64,000 bases of DNA, from NCBI RefSeq assembly GCF_043195125.1, contig NZ_JBAFWR010000001.1. The stretch is one strand, 5' to 3'. A program made the position numbers and the translations under genes. Positions 30,915 to 39,889 of this stretch are shown one piece after another; position 1 is the first letter of the stretch, and every line of letters begins with the position of its first letter. The notes under the pieces were generated by a model that did not search any database, was not told the origin of the DNA, and saw only the letters and a list, made by a program, of their open reading frames with translations. The stretch comes from NCEH01 sp043195125. Its GTDB lineage: Bacteria > Pseudomonadota > Alphaproteobacteria > Rhizobiales > Xanthobacteraceae.

Positions 30915-32114
30915 ATGTCTCAGCCAGCCGCGGCCCCGCATCCCGTAGGGCGAACTCTCAATCCGGTCTATTCCGCTCTGCCGACCACCATTTTCGAGGT
31001 GATGTCGGGACTCGCCCGGACCCACGATGCTGTCAATCTCGGCCAGGGTTTTCCTGATGATCCGGGTCCGCTCGATGTGCGCCAGAAGGCTGCCGATGTG
31101 GTGCTGAACGGCTGGAATCAATATCCGCCTATGATGGGGTTGCCGGAATTGCGGCAAGCGGCGGCGGTGCATTACCGTCATTGGCAGGGGCTCGATCTGG
31201 ATCCTGAACGCGAGATCATGGTCACCTCTGGCGCCACAGAGGCGCTTGCCGGCGCTTTGTTCGCGCTCATCGAGCCGGGCGACGAGGTGGTGCTCTTTCA
31301 GCCTCTCTATGACGCGTATCTGCCGCTGGTGCTGCGCGCCGGCGGCGTGCCGCGCCTTGTTCGGCTGGAGCCGCCCTCCTGGCGGATAACCGCGGAGCAG
31401 CTCTCACGCGTGTTCAGTCCGCGCACCAAGCTGGTGCTGTTCAACAACCCACAAAATCCGACCGGCGTCGTCCACAGCCGCGAAGAACTTCAGCTGATCG
31501 CGGACCATTGCATAGCCTTCGACGCACTCGCGGTGTGCGACGACGTGTGGGAGCATGTGGTGTTTGACGGTCGGCGCCACCTGCCGCTCATGGCGTTGCC
31601 GGGCATGCGCGACCGCACTGTGAAAATAGGATCGGCGGGCAAGATCTTCGGCATGACGGGCTGGAAGGTCGGCATGGTCTGTGCCGCGCCGGAGCTGATG
31701 CGCGTCCTTTCCAAGGCCCACCAGTTCCTCACCTTCACAACGCCGCCGAACCTCCAGGCTGCAGTAGCCTATGGCCTTGGCAAGGACGACCGCTATTTCG
31801 AGGATATGCGCGCCCAGCTCCAGCGCGCGCGCGATCGGCTTGCCGGCGGGCTTTCCGCGCTTGGCTTTCCTGTGTTGCCGAGCGCGGGCACCTATTTCCT
31901 GTCCATCGATCTTTCGGCACTCGATCCCGCACTGGACGACGAGGCCTTTTGCCTGGACCTGGTGCGTACGCACGGCGTCGCCGCGATCCCGGTATCCGCC
32001 TTCTATGCACAGGACCCGGTGCGCTCGGTGGTGCGCTTCTGCTTTGCCAAGCGCGACGGCACTCTGGATGCCGCTCTCGACCGTCTGCAAAACGCCATAG
32101 CGGTATATCGGTGA
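30915..32114 (+). CDS. Pyridoxal-phosphate aminotransferase, class I/II (methionine/kynurenine type)
   Basis: A 399-residue fold-type I aminotransferase. Recognised blocks are INLGQGFPDDPGP-like VNLGQGFPDDPGPLDVR, NQYPPMMGLPELRQA, VTSGATEALAGALF (cofactor phosphate), FNNPQNPTGVV, AVCDDVWEHVVFDG and SAGKIFGMTGWKVG, with the PLP lysine in SAGK. The pattern matches the YbdL/kynurenine-oxoglutarate and DapC-like group; the substrate cannot be fixed. ATG 30915 starts MSQPAAAPHPVG, while the frame runs open back to 30837. It precedes the RND pair by 180 bases. Confidence 0.9.
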   Translation: MSQPAAAPHPVGRTLNPVYSALPTTIFEVMSGLARTHDAVNLGQGFPDDPGPLDVRQKAADVVLNGWNQYPPMMGLPELRQAAAVHYRHWQGLDLDPEREIMVTSGATEALAGALFALIEPGDEVVLFQPLYDAYLPLVLRAGGVPRLVRLEPPSWRITAEQLSRVFSPRTKLVLFNNPQNPTGVVHSREELQLIADHCIAFDALAVCDDVWEHVVFDGRRHLPLMALPGMRDRTVKIGSAGKIFGMTGWKVGMVCAAPELMRVLSKAHQFLTFTTPPNLQAAVAYGLGKDDRYFEDMRAQLQRARDRLAGGLSALGFPVLPSAGTYFLSIDLSALDPALDDEAFCLDLVRTHGVAAIPVSAFYAQDPVRSVVRFCFAKRDGTLDAALDRLQNAIAVYR

Positions 32115-32294
32115 GTTACCTTTTGCCGGGTGTAAGTGTGATTTTGAGTTATCACGGATACGTTAGGGAAGGGGCCGAGCGACAAAAGCCGCTTTCCTCG
32201 ACGCTCAATCGGGGTCAAATGAAGGTACGCTTACGGAAGGTCGGAGCGCGTGCGCGCGATCCGGTCACATGCGGCTTCTGCGGTTGAGGTGTTC

Positions 32295-33455
32295 ATGGGT
32301 GTGGGACGCAGTGCGAACAGGCGCCGGATACTCATCGTCGTTCTCGGCTTTGCCGCGATCGGCGCAGTGGCCTATGCGTGGACCCACGGTCTGATCGGAA
32401 AAACAGGCGGCACCGCAAACGCCCAGGCGCAGCAGGAACGGCGGGTACCGGTTCTGGTGGCCCCAGCGGTTGAAAAGGACATGCCCTTGCGCCTCGAGGC
32501 GCTGGGCACTGTAGAACCTCTGGTCACGGTAGCCATCCGCGCCCGCGTGACCAGCCGGGTGGAGCAGGTGCTGTTCGAAGACGGCGCGGCGGTCAAGAAG
32601 GGCGATGTCCTGCTGGTGCTCGATGCGCGCGAGGTGGACGCGCAGATTCGCCAGGCCGAAGCAACGCTCGCCAAGGATAAGGTTCAGCTTGAGAAAGCCC
32701 AGCGGGATGTGGAGCGCTACAGCGGTCTTCTCGCCCGCAGCGCGGTATCGCAGGTCCAGCTCGACGACGCCAAGACGACCGCCGACATGCAGCGGGCGAC
32801 GGTCGAGCAGGATGAGGCCAATCTTCAAAACCTGCGGGTACAGCGAACCTATTATGAGATCGCCTCGCCGGTGACGGGCCGCATCGGCATTTCCGGCGTG
32901 CGCCCCGGAGCTGTCATCCGGGTGGACGATACGCTCGCAACCGTTCGCCAGTTCAAGCCCATCTATGTCACCTTCGGCGTCCCGGAACGCTACGTAGGAG
33001 AAGTGCGTGCCGCCATGGGCAAGGCGGACGTGGATCTGCGCCTCCAGGGTAGCAACGACCGCGTCAGCGGCGGGCGGGTAGTGGCCATTGACAACACAAT
33101 CGACCCCCAGACCGGCACGTTGATGGTGCGAGCGCTGTTCCCGAACGAGGACGAGCGCCTCTGGCCGGGCACACTTGGCGACGTTTCGGTGACCTTGCGC
33201 ATGGAGCCGGATGTGATCGCCGTGCCTGCAGAGGCGGTGCAGAACGGCCAGAATGGTGCGTTCGTGTTCGTGATCGAAAAGGGCTTGGCACAAGTACGTC
33301 CGGTGACCGTCGCCCGCACCGTGGATGGCGAGGCTGTGGTCACGAAGGGCCTCTCGGACGGCGAGACCGTGGTGACGGAAGGCCAGCTTTCGCTGCGGGC
33401 CGGCAGTCGGGTGGACGTGAAGACGATATCGCCGCAGCGGCCGGCCGGGAGCTGA
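32295..33455 (+). CDS. RND efflux periplasmic adaptor (membrane fusion protein)
   Basis: A 386-residue adaptor. An N-terminal membrane anchor lies at residues 9-28 (RRRILIVVLGFAAIGAVAYA), followed by lipoyl-type halves (GTVEPLVTVAIRARVTSRVE, GAAVKKGDVLLVLDAR), a coiled-coil hairpin (about 110-185) and beta-barrel and membrane-proximal domains (VYVTFGVPERYVGEV-like block, NTIDPQTGTLMVRALFPN). This is the HlyD/AcrA family of MdtA type. The ATG at 32295 follows GAGG. It lies three bases before the pump gene. A GTGAT-N8-ATCAC dyad at 32138-32155 in the 180-base leader may be regulatory. Confidence 0.93.
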   Translation: MGVGRSANRRRILIVVLGFAAIGAVAYAWTHGLIGKTGGTANAQAQQERRVPVLVAPAVEKDMPLRLEALGTVEPLVTVAIRARVTSRVEQVLFEDGAAVKKGDVLLVLDAREVDAQIRQAEATLAKDKVQLEKAQRDVERYSGLLARSAVSQVQLDDAKTTADMQRATVEQDEANLQNLRVQRTYYEIASPVTGRIGISGVRPGAVIRVDDTLATVRQFKPIYVTFGVPERYVGEVRAAMGKADVDLRLQGSNDRVSGGRVVAIDNTIDPQTGTLMVRALFPNEDERLWPGTLGDVSVTLRMEPDVIAVPAEAVQNGQNGAFVFVIEKGLAQVRPVTVARTVDGEAVVTKGLSDGETVVTEGQLSLRAGSRVDVKTISPQRPAGS

Positions 33456-33458
33456 GCC

Positions 33459-36400
33459 ATGTTTGCGGAACTATGCATCCGCCGCCCAGTCCTGACGACA
33501 CTCATGATGCTGTCGTTGATCGTGGCCGGCCTCTTCGCTTACCGGCTTCTGCCGGTGGCGGCGCTGCCGCGGGTGGACTTTCCCACCATCAACATCACCG
33601 CGACGCTTCCAGGCGCCAGCCCTGAAACCATGGCCTCCGCGGTGGCGACACCCATCGAGCGCCAGCTTTCGACCATCTCCGGCATCACCTCGTTGACCTC
33701 ATCGAGCACCCAGGGCTCGACCTCGATTACCATCCAGTTCGATCTGTCCCGCAATATCGATGCGGCCGCTCTCGACGTGCAGTCGGCGCTTTCGGTGGCG
33801 CAGCGGCAATTGCCGGACGAGATGACCACGCCGCCGAGCTTCAGGAAGGTCAATCCGGCAGACGCGCCGGTGATCCTACTGGCCATCTCCTCAGATACGC
33901 TGCCCTTGTCGTCGGTGAACGAATATGCCGACACCATCATCGGCCAGCAGATTTCCCAATTGCCCGGCGTGGCGCAGGTGCAGATTTTCGGCACCCAGAA
34001 GTATGCGGTGCGCATTCGCGTGGATCCCGCCGCAGCCGCCACCCGCAATATATCCGCCGCCGACATCCAGGGCGCGATCCAGGCTGCGGCTTCCAACACG
34101 CCGATCGGGCAATTGTCGGGGCCCAAGCAGTCCATCACCATCGACATGGGCATCCCAAAGGCGGATGCGGAGGTCTATCGCCGGCTGGTGGTGGCGTGGC
34201 GCAACGGCGCGCCGGTGCGGCTGGATGAGATCGCCCGCATCACCAACGGCGTGGAGAACGAGCGCATCGCCTCCTGGTTCAATGACGAACGATCCATCGT
34301 CCTTGCCGTCGTCCGCCAGCCCGAAGCCAACACCGTGGCCGTCGTGGACGAAGTGCGCGCCCATCTCGCCCAATACCGTGCCCAGCTTCCGGCTTCGGTG
34401 AACATCCAGGTGCTCAACGATCGCTCGGTCTCCATCCGCGATGCGGTGGCCGACGTGCAGAAGACCTTGATGGAAGCCATCGTGCTGGTGGTTCTGGTGA
34501 TCTTCCTGTTTCTGCGCAACGTGCGCGCAACCATCATACCGGCGCTGGCGCTGCCGATCTCCATCATCGCCACCTTCGCCGCCATGTGGGTGCTGAACTT
34601 CTCCATCAACAACATGACGCTGCTGGCGCTCACCTTGTGCGTCGGCTTCGTGGTGGATGACGCCATCGTGGTGCTGGAGAATATCTATCGCCATATCGAG
34701 AACGGCATGAAACCGTTCGCGGCGGCGATCCTCGGTGCGCGGGAAATCGGATTCACCATCATTTCCATGACGCTGTCACTGGTCGCGGTGTTCATCCCGG
34801 TGTTGTTCATGGGGGGCGTGGTCGGGCGTGTGTTCCGCGAGTTCGCGGTCACGATCTCGATCGCCATCCTGGTGTCGGGCTTTGTCTCCCTGACCCTGAC
34901 ACCCATGCTCTGCGCCCGTGTCCTCAAGCCTGTGGACCATCACAAGAAGCCCAACGCGTTCTTTCGCGTCACCGAAGCCATGTTCGAGGCCTGGCTCGGC
35001 GGCTATCGCCGCAGCCTGGATTTTGTGCTGCGGCACCGTCCGTTCATGCTGGGCGTGACGTTTGCGACGCTGTTTGCTTCGGTCGCTCTCTATATCGCGA
35101 TCCCCAAAGGGTTTTTCCCCACCGAGGATACCGGCTTCATCACCGGCACGGTGGAAGCGGCGACCGACACGTCGTTCGAAGCCATGGTCGAGCGGCAAAA
35201 GCGGGTCGCAGACGCGGTCCGCGAGGACCCGAGCGTCGCCTATCTCGTCTCCACCGCCGGCGCGACCGGGGTGAGTCGCACCACCAATACCGGGCGCCTG
35301 TTCGTGGCGCTGAAGCCGCGCGCGGAGCGCAGCAAAAACGCGACGCAGATCATTCAGGACCTGCGCAAGCGGATGGCGGTGATTCCCGGCGTCAACGTGT
35401 TCTTTCAGCCCGTTCAGAACATCAATATCGGCGGCGTAGCCTCCAAGAGCCAGTATCAATACACGCTGCAAAGCTCTGATACGGCCGCTCTTTATACCGC
35501 CGCTCCGGCGCTGCTGGATCGTCTGGCCGAGCTCCCCGGGCTGCGCGACGTGACATCGGATCTGCAGATCTCAAATCCGCAGCTCACGATCGATCTCGAT
35601 AAAGACAAGGCGGCGGCCCTCGGCATTACCGAAGCGCAGCTGCGTGACGCGCTCTATACCCAGTTCGGCACCCGGCAGGTCGCCACGCTCTACACTTCGA
35701 CCAACCAATACGCGATCATCGCCGAGGTGCAGCCGCGCTTCCAGCGCGATGCCAATGACCTCAGCAAGGTCTATCTGCGCACCTCCAAGGGCGGGGTGGT
35801 GCCCCTGGAATCGGTCGCCGAGATCCGCCGGACGGTCGGCCCGCTGCAGATCGCCCACCAGCAGCAGCAACCGGCTGTGACCATCTCCTTCAACCTCACG
35901 CCGGGCACGTCGCTTGGCCAGGCGGTTGAGCAAATCCGCTCGGCGGAGCTGGCAGCGAACCTGCCGCCAAGCGTGAATACCGGCTTCCAGGGCACAGCCC
36001 AAGTCTTCCAGGATTCACTTTCCAACCAACCGCTGCTGATCCTGGCGGCCGTGGTGGTGATCTATATCGTGCTCGGCATCCTGTACGAGAGCTTCATCCA
36101 CCCGCTGACGATTTTGTCGGGCCTACCCTCCGCCGGCATTGGCGCAATCGTGACGCTGATGGCTTTCGACATGGAATTGTCGGTCATCGCCATCATCGGC
36201 ATCGTCATGCTGGTGGGCATCGTGAAAAAGAACGCGATCATGATGATCGACTTCGCCCTCGGCCGGCGGCGCGAGGGCGTGGACGCGCAGGATGCCATTC
36301 GGGAAGCCTGCTTGATGCGGTTCCGCCCGATCATGATGACCACGCTGGCTGCGATCTTCGGCGTGCTGCCAATTGCGCTCGGCGCCGGAGCGGGCTCGGA

Positions 36401-36578
36401 ATTGCGTCAGCCGCTCGGCATCGCCGTGGTGGGCGGGCTGTTGGTGTCGCAATTGCTGACTCTCTACATCACGCCGGTGATCTACCTCTATCTGGATCGA
36501 TTCGACCGTATCGTGACCCGCGCAGTCTCCGGCGGCGAGGATCCGCACCCCGCGCCGCCACCCGCGCCGGCCGAATAG
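33459..36578 (+). CDS. RND efflux pump inner-membrane permease (MdtB/MdtC/AcrB type)
   Basis: A 1039-residue HAE1-type RND pump. It starts FAELCIRRPVLTTLMML as MdtC/MuxC-like pumps do, and LPVAALPRVDFPTINITATL follows. The proton-relay residues are present: D400/D401 in FVVDDAIVVLENIYRH (TM4) and a TM10 lysine (K923/K924) in GIVKKNAIMMIDF. Length is typical (about 1020-1050). Together with the adaptor it forms a tripartite system, but no outer-membrane factor or regulator is in the window, so an unlinked TolC-type protein is assumed. Substrates unknown, probably hydrophobic drugs, bile- or plant-derived compounds. Confidence 0.95.
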   Translation: MFAELCIRRPVLTTLMMLSLIVAGLFAYRLLPVAALPRVDFPTINITATLPGASPETMASAVATPIERQLSTISGITSLTSSSTQGSTSITIQFDLSRNIDAAALDVQSALSVAQRQLPDEMTTPPSFRKVNPADAPVILLAISSDTLPLSSVNEYADTIIGQQISQLPGVAQVQIFGTQKYAVRIRVDPAAAATRNISAADIQGAIQAAASNTPIGQLSGPKQSITIDMGIPKADAEVYRRLVVAWRNGAPVRLDEIARITNGVENERIASWFNDERSIVLAVVRQPEANTVAVVDEVRAHLAQYRAQLPASVNIQVLNDRSVSIRDAVADVQKTLMEAIVLVVLVIFLFLRNVRATIIPALALPISIIATFAAMWVLNFSINNMTLLALTLCVGFVVDDAIVVLENIYRHIENGMKPFAAAILGAREIGFTIISMTLSLVAVFIPVLFMGGVVGRVFREFAVTISIAILVSGFVSLTLTPMLCARVLKPVDHHKKPNAFFRVTEAMFEAWLGGYRRSLDFVLRHRPFMLGVTFATLFASVALYIAIPKGFFPTEDTGFITGTVEAATDTSFEAMVERQKRVADAVREDPSVAYLVSTAGATGVSRTTNTGRLFVALKPRAERSKNATQIIQDLRKRMAVIPGVNVFFQPVQNINIGGVASKSQYQYTLQSSDTAALYTAAPALLDRLAELPGLRDVTSDLQISNPQLTIDLDKDKAAALGITEAQLRDALYTQFGTRQVATLYTSTNQYAIIAEVQPRFQRDANDLSKVYLRTSKGGVVPLESVAEIRRTVGPLQIAHQQQQPAVTISFNLTPGTSLGQAVEQIRSAELAANLPPSVNTGFQGTAQVFQDSLSNQPLLILAAVVVIYIVLGILYESFIHPLTILSGLPSAGIGAIVTLMAFDMELSVIAIIGIVMLVGIVKKNAIMMIDFALGRRREGVDAQDAIREACLMRFRPIMMTTLAAIFGVLPIALGAGAGSELRQPLGIAVVGGLLVSQLLTLYITPVIYLYLDRFDRIVTRAVSGGEDPHPAPPPAPAE

Positions 36579-36772
36579 CGCGCCGATCGAAAGGCCAGGC
36601 TTGAGCAACCCAACGCCATTGCTGTTGCCGCCGGTCACGCATTATCCGAACGCCTCGAGCCGTTTTAGCCCGATCCGCCGCCATGCCGCGTGCATTGCGA
36701 AGCGCCTTGATGCGCCTGCGTTGATTTGCGCGCTTTAATGTATTACTGAACATTCATGTAGTGAAGATCTAA

Positions 36773-36789
36773 TATTGAATGGTTCTAAG
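36773..36789 (+). promoter_or_regulatory. hemP: Irr-type iron control element (ICE-like) upstream of hemP
   Basis: TATTGAATGGTTCTAAG matches the rhizobial ICE box (TTTAGAA-N3-TTCTAAA) at 11 of 14 defined positions, with the dyad arms GAA and TTC separated by three bases. It lies 60 bases before the hemP start, an AT-rich stretch where a promoter is expected. Irr is known to act through such boxes on haem and iron genes in Hyphomicrobiales. Confidence 0.55.
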
Positions 36790-36848
36790 GAGCGCAAAAA
36801 CTTGCTCTAAGCCATTCTAGGCGAGAATTTGATTTGGAGTAATTCAAA

Positions 36849-37037
36849 ATGGCGAAGCATGAACATAGCGGGGCTGCGTGGGGGGCGGAAAACAAGGCGC
36901 GGGCCTTGCCGATGATCGGCGAACAACTCGACAGCCGCGATTTGTTTGCTGCCGGGCGTGTGATTACCATCGCCCACGGAGAGCAAGTTTACCAATTGCG
37001 TTTGACCGCACAGGGCAAGCTCATTCTGACAAAATAG
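36849..37037 (+). CDS. hemP: Hemin uptake protein HemP
   Basis: A 62-residue protein. The C-terminal two-thirds, LDSRDLFAAGRVITIAHGEQ followed by VYQLRLTAQGKLILTK, is the complete HemP domain. GGAG lies nine bases before the ATG. HemP is a short regulator that promotes haem receptor expression and is normally iron-controlled; here it stands apart from hmu/hut transport genes. A hairpin 26 bases downstream (37064-37088) probably ends the transcript, so it is a self-contained iron-regulated unit with an ICE-like box upstream. Confidence 0.92.
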   Translation: MAKHEHSGAAWGAENKARALPMIGEQLDSRDLFAAGRVITIAHGEQVYQLRLTAQGKLILTK

Positions 37038-37063
37038 TGCGGTGCAGCACAAAAGGCCGATCA

Positions 37064-37090
37064 GATTGCATCCAGAGCGGATGCAGTCTT
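37064..37090 (+). terminator. Stem-loop terminator after hemP
   Basis: A 10-bp stem with one G-T pair (37064-37073 with 37079-37088) and a five-base loop is followed by TTCATT. It lies 26 bases after the hemP stop. The T tract is short, so termination may be partial. Confidence 0.6.
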
Positions 37091-37185
37091 CATTAAGATG
37101 ACTTCCGTTACCTTCGAAAAGCCGGCTATTGTTTCGCACTCTCGTGGCGATAACATACCGGGTGCGAAGGTGGGGGGCGGAAGAC

Positions 37186-38004
37186 ATGAAGGCCGTTGAC
37201 GCGCGCACACTCCGCGATGGGATTGAAGCCACAGGCGGCATGGACGTGGTGGACGCGTTCTTGCCCCTGCCGGATTGTGACACCCTCGCCGCCTGGCCGG
37301 CACAAGGCGAGCAACGCACGAAATCCCTGGCGCGCTTTCTGCTCCGCCGCATGGATCTGACCGGAACATCCGCAGCCCTTGTAAGCATCCCGGCGCCGGC
37401 ACTGCTGTCCGACGTGCTGGGGATTGTCAGGCATGCGCCAACGCGCTTGCGGGCCGTGGTTCCTGGCAATGCCTGGCTTGATGCTGCGACCCTTGGGAAC
37501 CTTGCACGACACGGCGTGGCGGCCATTGCTGTCGATGGGGCTGATCTTGCCGCCGCGGGCGAAGCCGCTGCCGGTGCGCTGATGCGCCGGCTCGGCGCCT
37601 TCGGGCTGCATCTCCAGCTTTCCGGTTCCGAAGCATACCGTGCGGTGCCCTTTGTGTTGGGGCACGCGGTTCCGGTCGTGCTTGATTATCGCATCGGTGA
37701 TGTGCAGGAGAACGCGGCGTCGTTCGGCATCTCGCGGAGCAACCATGCGGATTTATGGCTTCGCCTGCGTCTTGCCCACGATGCCAGTCCGCTGGCCATC
37801 GAGCGGGCGAGCCGCCACATCCAGGCGCATAGCACCCAGCGCATGATTTGGGGCGGGGGACGCAGGCGGCCCGGCGCGATCCTCTCGGCCCTGCCGGCGC
37901 TGATTCCCGGTAGCGTGGCCCTCGCGGGGGTGCTGGGAGCGAACGCCCGTTGGCTTGTCTTCGGAGCCGATCTCGACTGGAACGAGTTCGGCGACGCCGC
38001 CTGA
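37186..38004 (+). CDS. Hypothetical protein, possibly TIM-barrel hydrolase-like
   Basis: A 272-residue soluble protein from ATG 37186, with GGCGGAAG upstream. It has no signal peptide or membrane segment. The alternating pattern RLRAVVPGNAWLDAATLGNL, GVAAIAVDGADLAAAG, FGLHLQLSGSEA and AVPVVLDYRIG resembles beta-alpha units of a barrel of the amidohydrolase-2 type, and LVFGADLDWNEFGDAA at the C-terminus looks like the usual barrel-closing WGSDWPH-type end but lacks its histidine. Metal ligands of active amidohydrolases are not evident. I cannot name it. Confidence 0.6.
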   Translation: MKAVDARTLRDGIEATGGMDVVDAFLPLPDCDTLAAWPAQGEQRTKSLARFLLRRMDLTGTSAALVSIPAPALLSDVLGIVRHAPTRLRAVVPGNAWLDAATLGNLARHGVAAIAVDGADLAAAGEAAAGALMRRLGAFGLHLQLSGSEAYRAVPFVLGHAVPVVLDYRIGDVQENAASFGISRSNHADLWLRLRLAHDASPLAIERASRHIQAHSTQRMIWGGGRRRPGAILSALPALIPGSVALAGVLGANARWLVFGADLDWNEFGDAA

Positions 38005-38158
38005 CATTCCAGGCAGGGAGTCGCCATTCTTCCGCCCATCTGCTCCGCCAGTGCAGGCGTAAGGGAATATGGTCGGTGCCAAGCGGGGAGGTGGCTCTTT
38101 CCGGCGCGGGCGTTTCTGCTATGGTCCCGCGCCCTGAACGACCGGACCAACTGAACGC

Positions 38159-39889
38159 ATGGCCATTTCCGAGCCCGCCGGCACGCGCCGCACCCGGGCC
38201 ATCGACATTGGGACCTCTTTGAGCGAGGGCCTCGATCGCGTGGCCGCGAGCCATGCGCGCGCCCTGCTGACGCTGGTGGTGGTGGCGTTCCTTGCCTTCC
38301 TCCCGGGCATTTCCAGCATCTCGCCCATCGACCGCGACGAAGCGCGCTTCGCCCAGGCGACGAAGCAGATGCTCGAGAGCGGCAATTATGTGGACATCCG
38401 CTTCCACGATCAGGTGCGCTACAAGAAGCCGGCCGGTATTCACTGGCTCCAGGCGGCGAGCGTAACGATCGCTGAGGCTGTGGTCGGTCCCTCGGCGCGC
38501 TCGTCCATCATCTTTTACCGCCTGCCGTCTTTGTTCGCCGCCGTCGGTGCGGTGTTGCTGACCTATTGGGCGGCGCTGAACTTCGTATCCCGGCGTGGCG
38601 CGCTCATGGCTGGGCTGATGATGGCGAGCTGTGTCCTGCTGGGCGTTGAAGCGCGCCTCGCGAAGACCGATGCCGTTCTGCTGTTTACCACCCTGTGCTC
38701 GATGGCGGTCCTCGCGCGTGTCTATGTGACACCCGATGGTGACACGAAAGGCGATTTCGCGCGGGCTGCGATTTTCTGGACCGGGCTCGGCGTGGGTATC
38801 ATGGTGAAGGGGCCCATGGCGCCGCTGTTCGTGGGCCTGCCGGTCCTGGTCCTGGTGATCATCGAGCGATCCGGCGGGTTTCTGCGGCGGTTGAAGCCTC
38901 TGCCCGGGTTGGCGTGGTGCGCGCTCGTCTGCCTGCCATGGTTCATCGCCATTTATTTCGTGACCAACGGCGCCTTCTATAAACTTGCGGTCGGCGTCGA
39001 CATGTTGGGCAAGGTCACGGACGGGCAGGAAGGGCATTGGGGCCCGCCGGGCACCTATCTGCTCGCCATGTGGGGAACGTTCTGGCCGGCAATCGCCCTT
39101 GTCGCCATGGCGGTGCCGTTCGCCTGGCGCGCGCGCAGGGAACGCGCGGTGCGGTTCCTGCTGGCCTGGGTGGTTCCGGCCTGGATCGTATTCGAGATCA
39201 CCGCGACCAAACTGCCGCATTATGTCCTGCCGCTCTATCCCGCTCTTGCCATTCTTGCCGCTCTGGCGATGGAACGGGGCGCGCTCGCAGGGCAGGGCCG
39301 GCGGATGCGCGATTTCGCCAATTTCTGGCCGATCCTCGGCGGCCTGTTGTTCATCGTGCTTGTGGTCGGGTTCCACTATCTCGGCAGCGGCCTCGCGCTT
39401 GTCGCGTGGCCATTGCTGGCTGTGGCGGTGGTGCTGATGGTGATCGCCGCGCGCAGCATTGCCGCGCCGGGGCCGCAACCGGCTTTCCTGGTTGCGGTGT
39501 TGGGCGCTCTCGTTCTGTATTGGGGTGTGTTCGGGGTGCTGCTGCCGCAAATGCGCGGCGTGTGGATTTCCGAGCGTCTCGCCGAGATCGTGCGCGAAAG
39601 CGGCTGCCCGGCGGCCAATGTCGCAACCGTCCCCTATCAGGAGCCGAGCCTCGTCTTCCTCGTGGGCACGGATATCAAGTTCACCGATCCCCACCAAGCC
39701 GGCGACCTGCTCAAGAAGGGCGGATGCGCGATCGCGTTCATCGGGGCGGATATGAAGCCGCTGTTCGAGGCCCACGCTCGCGATATCGGGCTGGCCTACC
39801 GCGCCACTGCGACGGTGGACGGCTTCACCTATAATGGCGGGCGCAAGGTGAGCATCACCGCCTATCGGCCGGCGGAGGGCACGCCATGA
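38159..39889 (+). CDS. ArnT-like polyprenyl-phosphate glycosyltransferase (GT83)
   Basis: A 576-residue, about 12-helix glycosyltransferase. The first periplasmic loop holds ISPIDRDEARFAQATKQM (about residues 55-72; the Asp/Glu pair coordinates the lipid-linked donor) and KKPAGIHWLQAAS, both typical of ArnT/PMT-fold enzymes. A C-terminal soluble domain of about 120 residues follows residue 455. ArnT moves aminoarabinose, and rhizobial relatives move galacturonic acid, from undecaprenyl phosphate to lipid A or core. The stop overlaps the PAP2 gene by four bases. With the next three genes it forms a polyprenyl-glycan modification cluster; the sugar is unknown. Confidence 0.88.
   Translation: MAISEPAGTRRTRAIDIGTSLSEGLDRVAASHARALLTLVVVAFLAFLPGISSISPIDRDEARFAQATKQMLESGNYVDIRFHDQVRYKKPAGIHWLQAASVTIAEAVVGPSARSSIIFYRLPSLFAAVGAVLLTYWAALNFVSRRGALMAGLMMASCVLLGVEARLAKTDAVLLFTTLCSMAVLARVYVTPDGDTKGDFARAAIFWTGLGVGIMVKGPMAPLFVGLPVLVLVIIERSGGFLRRLKPLPGLAWCALVCLPWFIAIYFVTNGAFYKLAVGVDMLGKVTDGQEGHWGPPGTYLLAMWGTFWPAIALVAMAVPFAWRARRERAVRFLLAWVVPAWIVFEITATKLPHYVLPLYPALAILAALAMERGALAGQGRRMRDFANFWPILGGLLFIVLVVGFHYLGSGLALVAWPLLAVAVVLMVIAARSIAAPGPQPAFLVAVLGALVLYWGVFGVLLPQMRGVWISERLAEIVRESGCPAANVATVPYQEPSLVFLVGTDIKFTDPHQAGDLLKKGGCAIAFIGADMKPLFEAHARDIGLAYRATATVDGFTYNGGRKVSITAYRPAEGTP

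Noticed and set aside
32138..32155. A CRP-like site upstream of the RND adaptor
   Set aside because: The GTGAT/ATCAC arms are eight bases apart, not the spacing of a CRP site; kept only as a possible dyad.
37427..39775. A 782-codon open frame on the minus strand opposite the ArnT-like gene
   Set aside because: Its translation is Arg/His/Gln-rich without domains or hydrophobic pattern. The plus strand encodes a clear glycosyltransferase there, so the frame is a high-GC antisense shadow.
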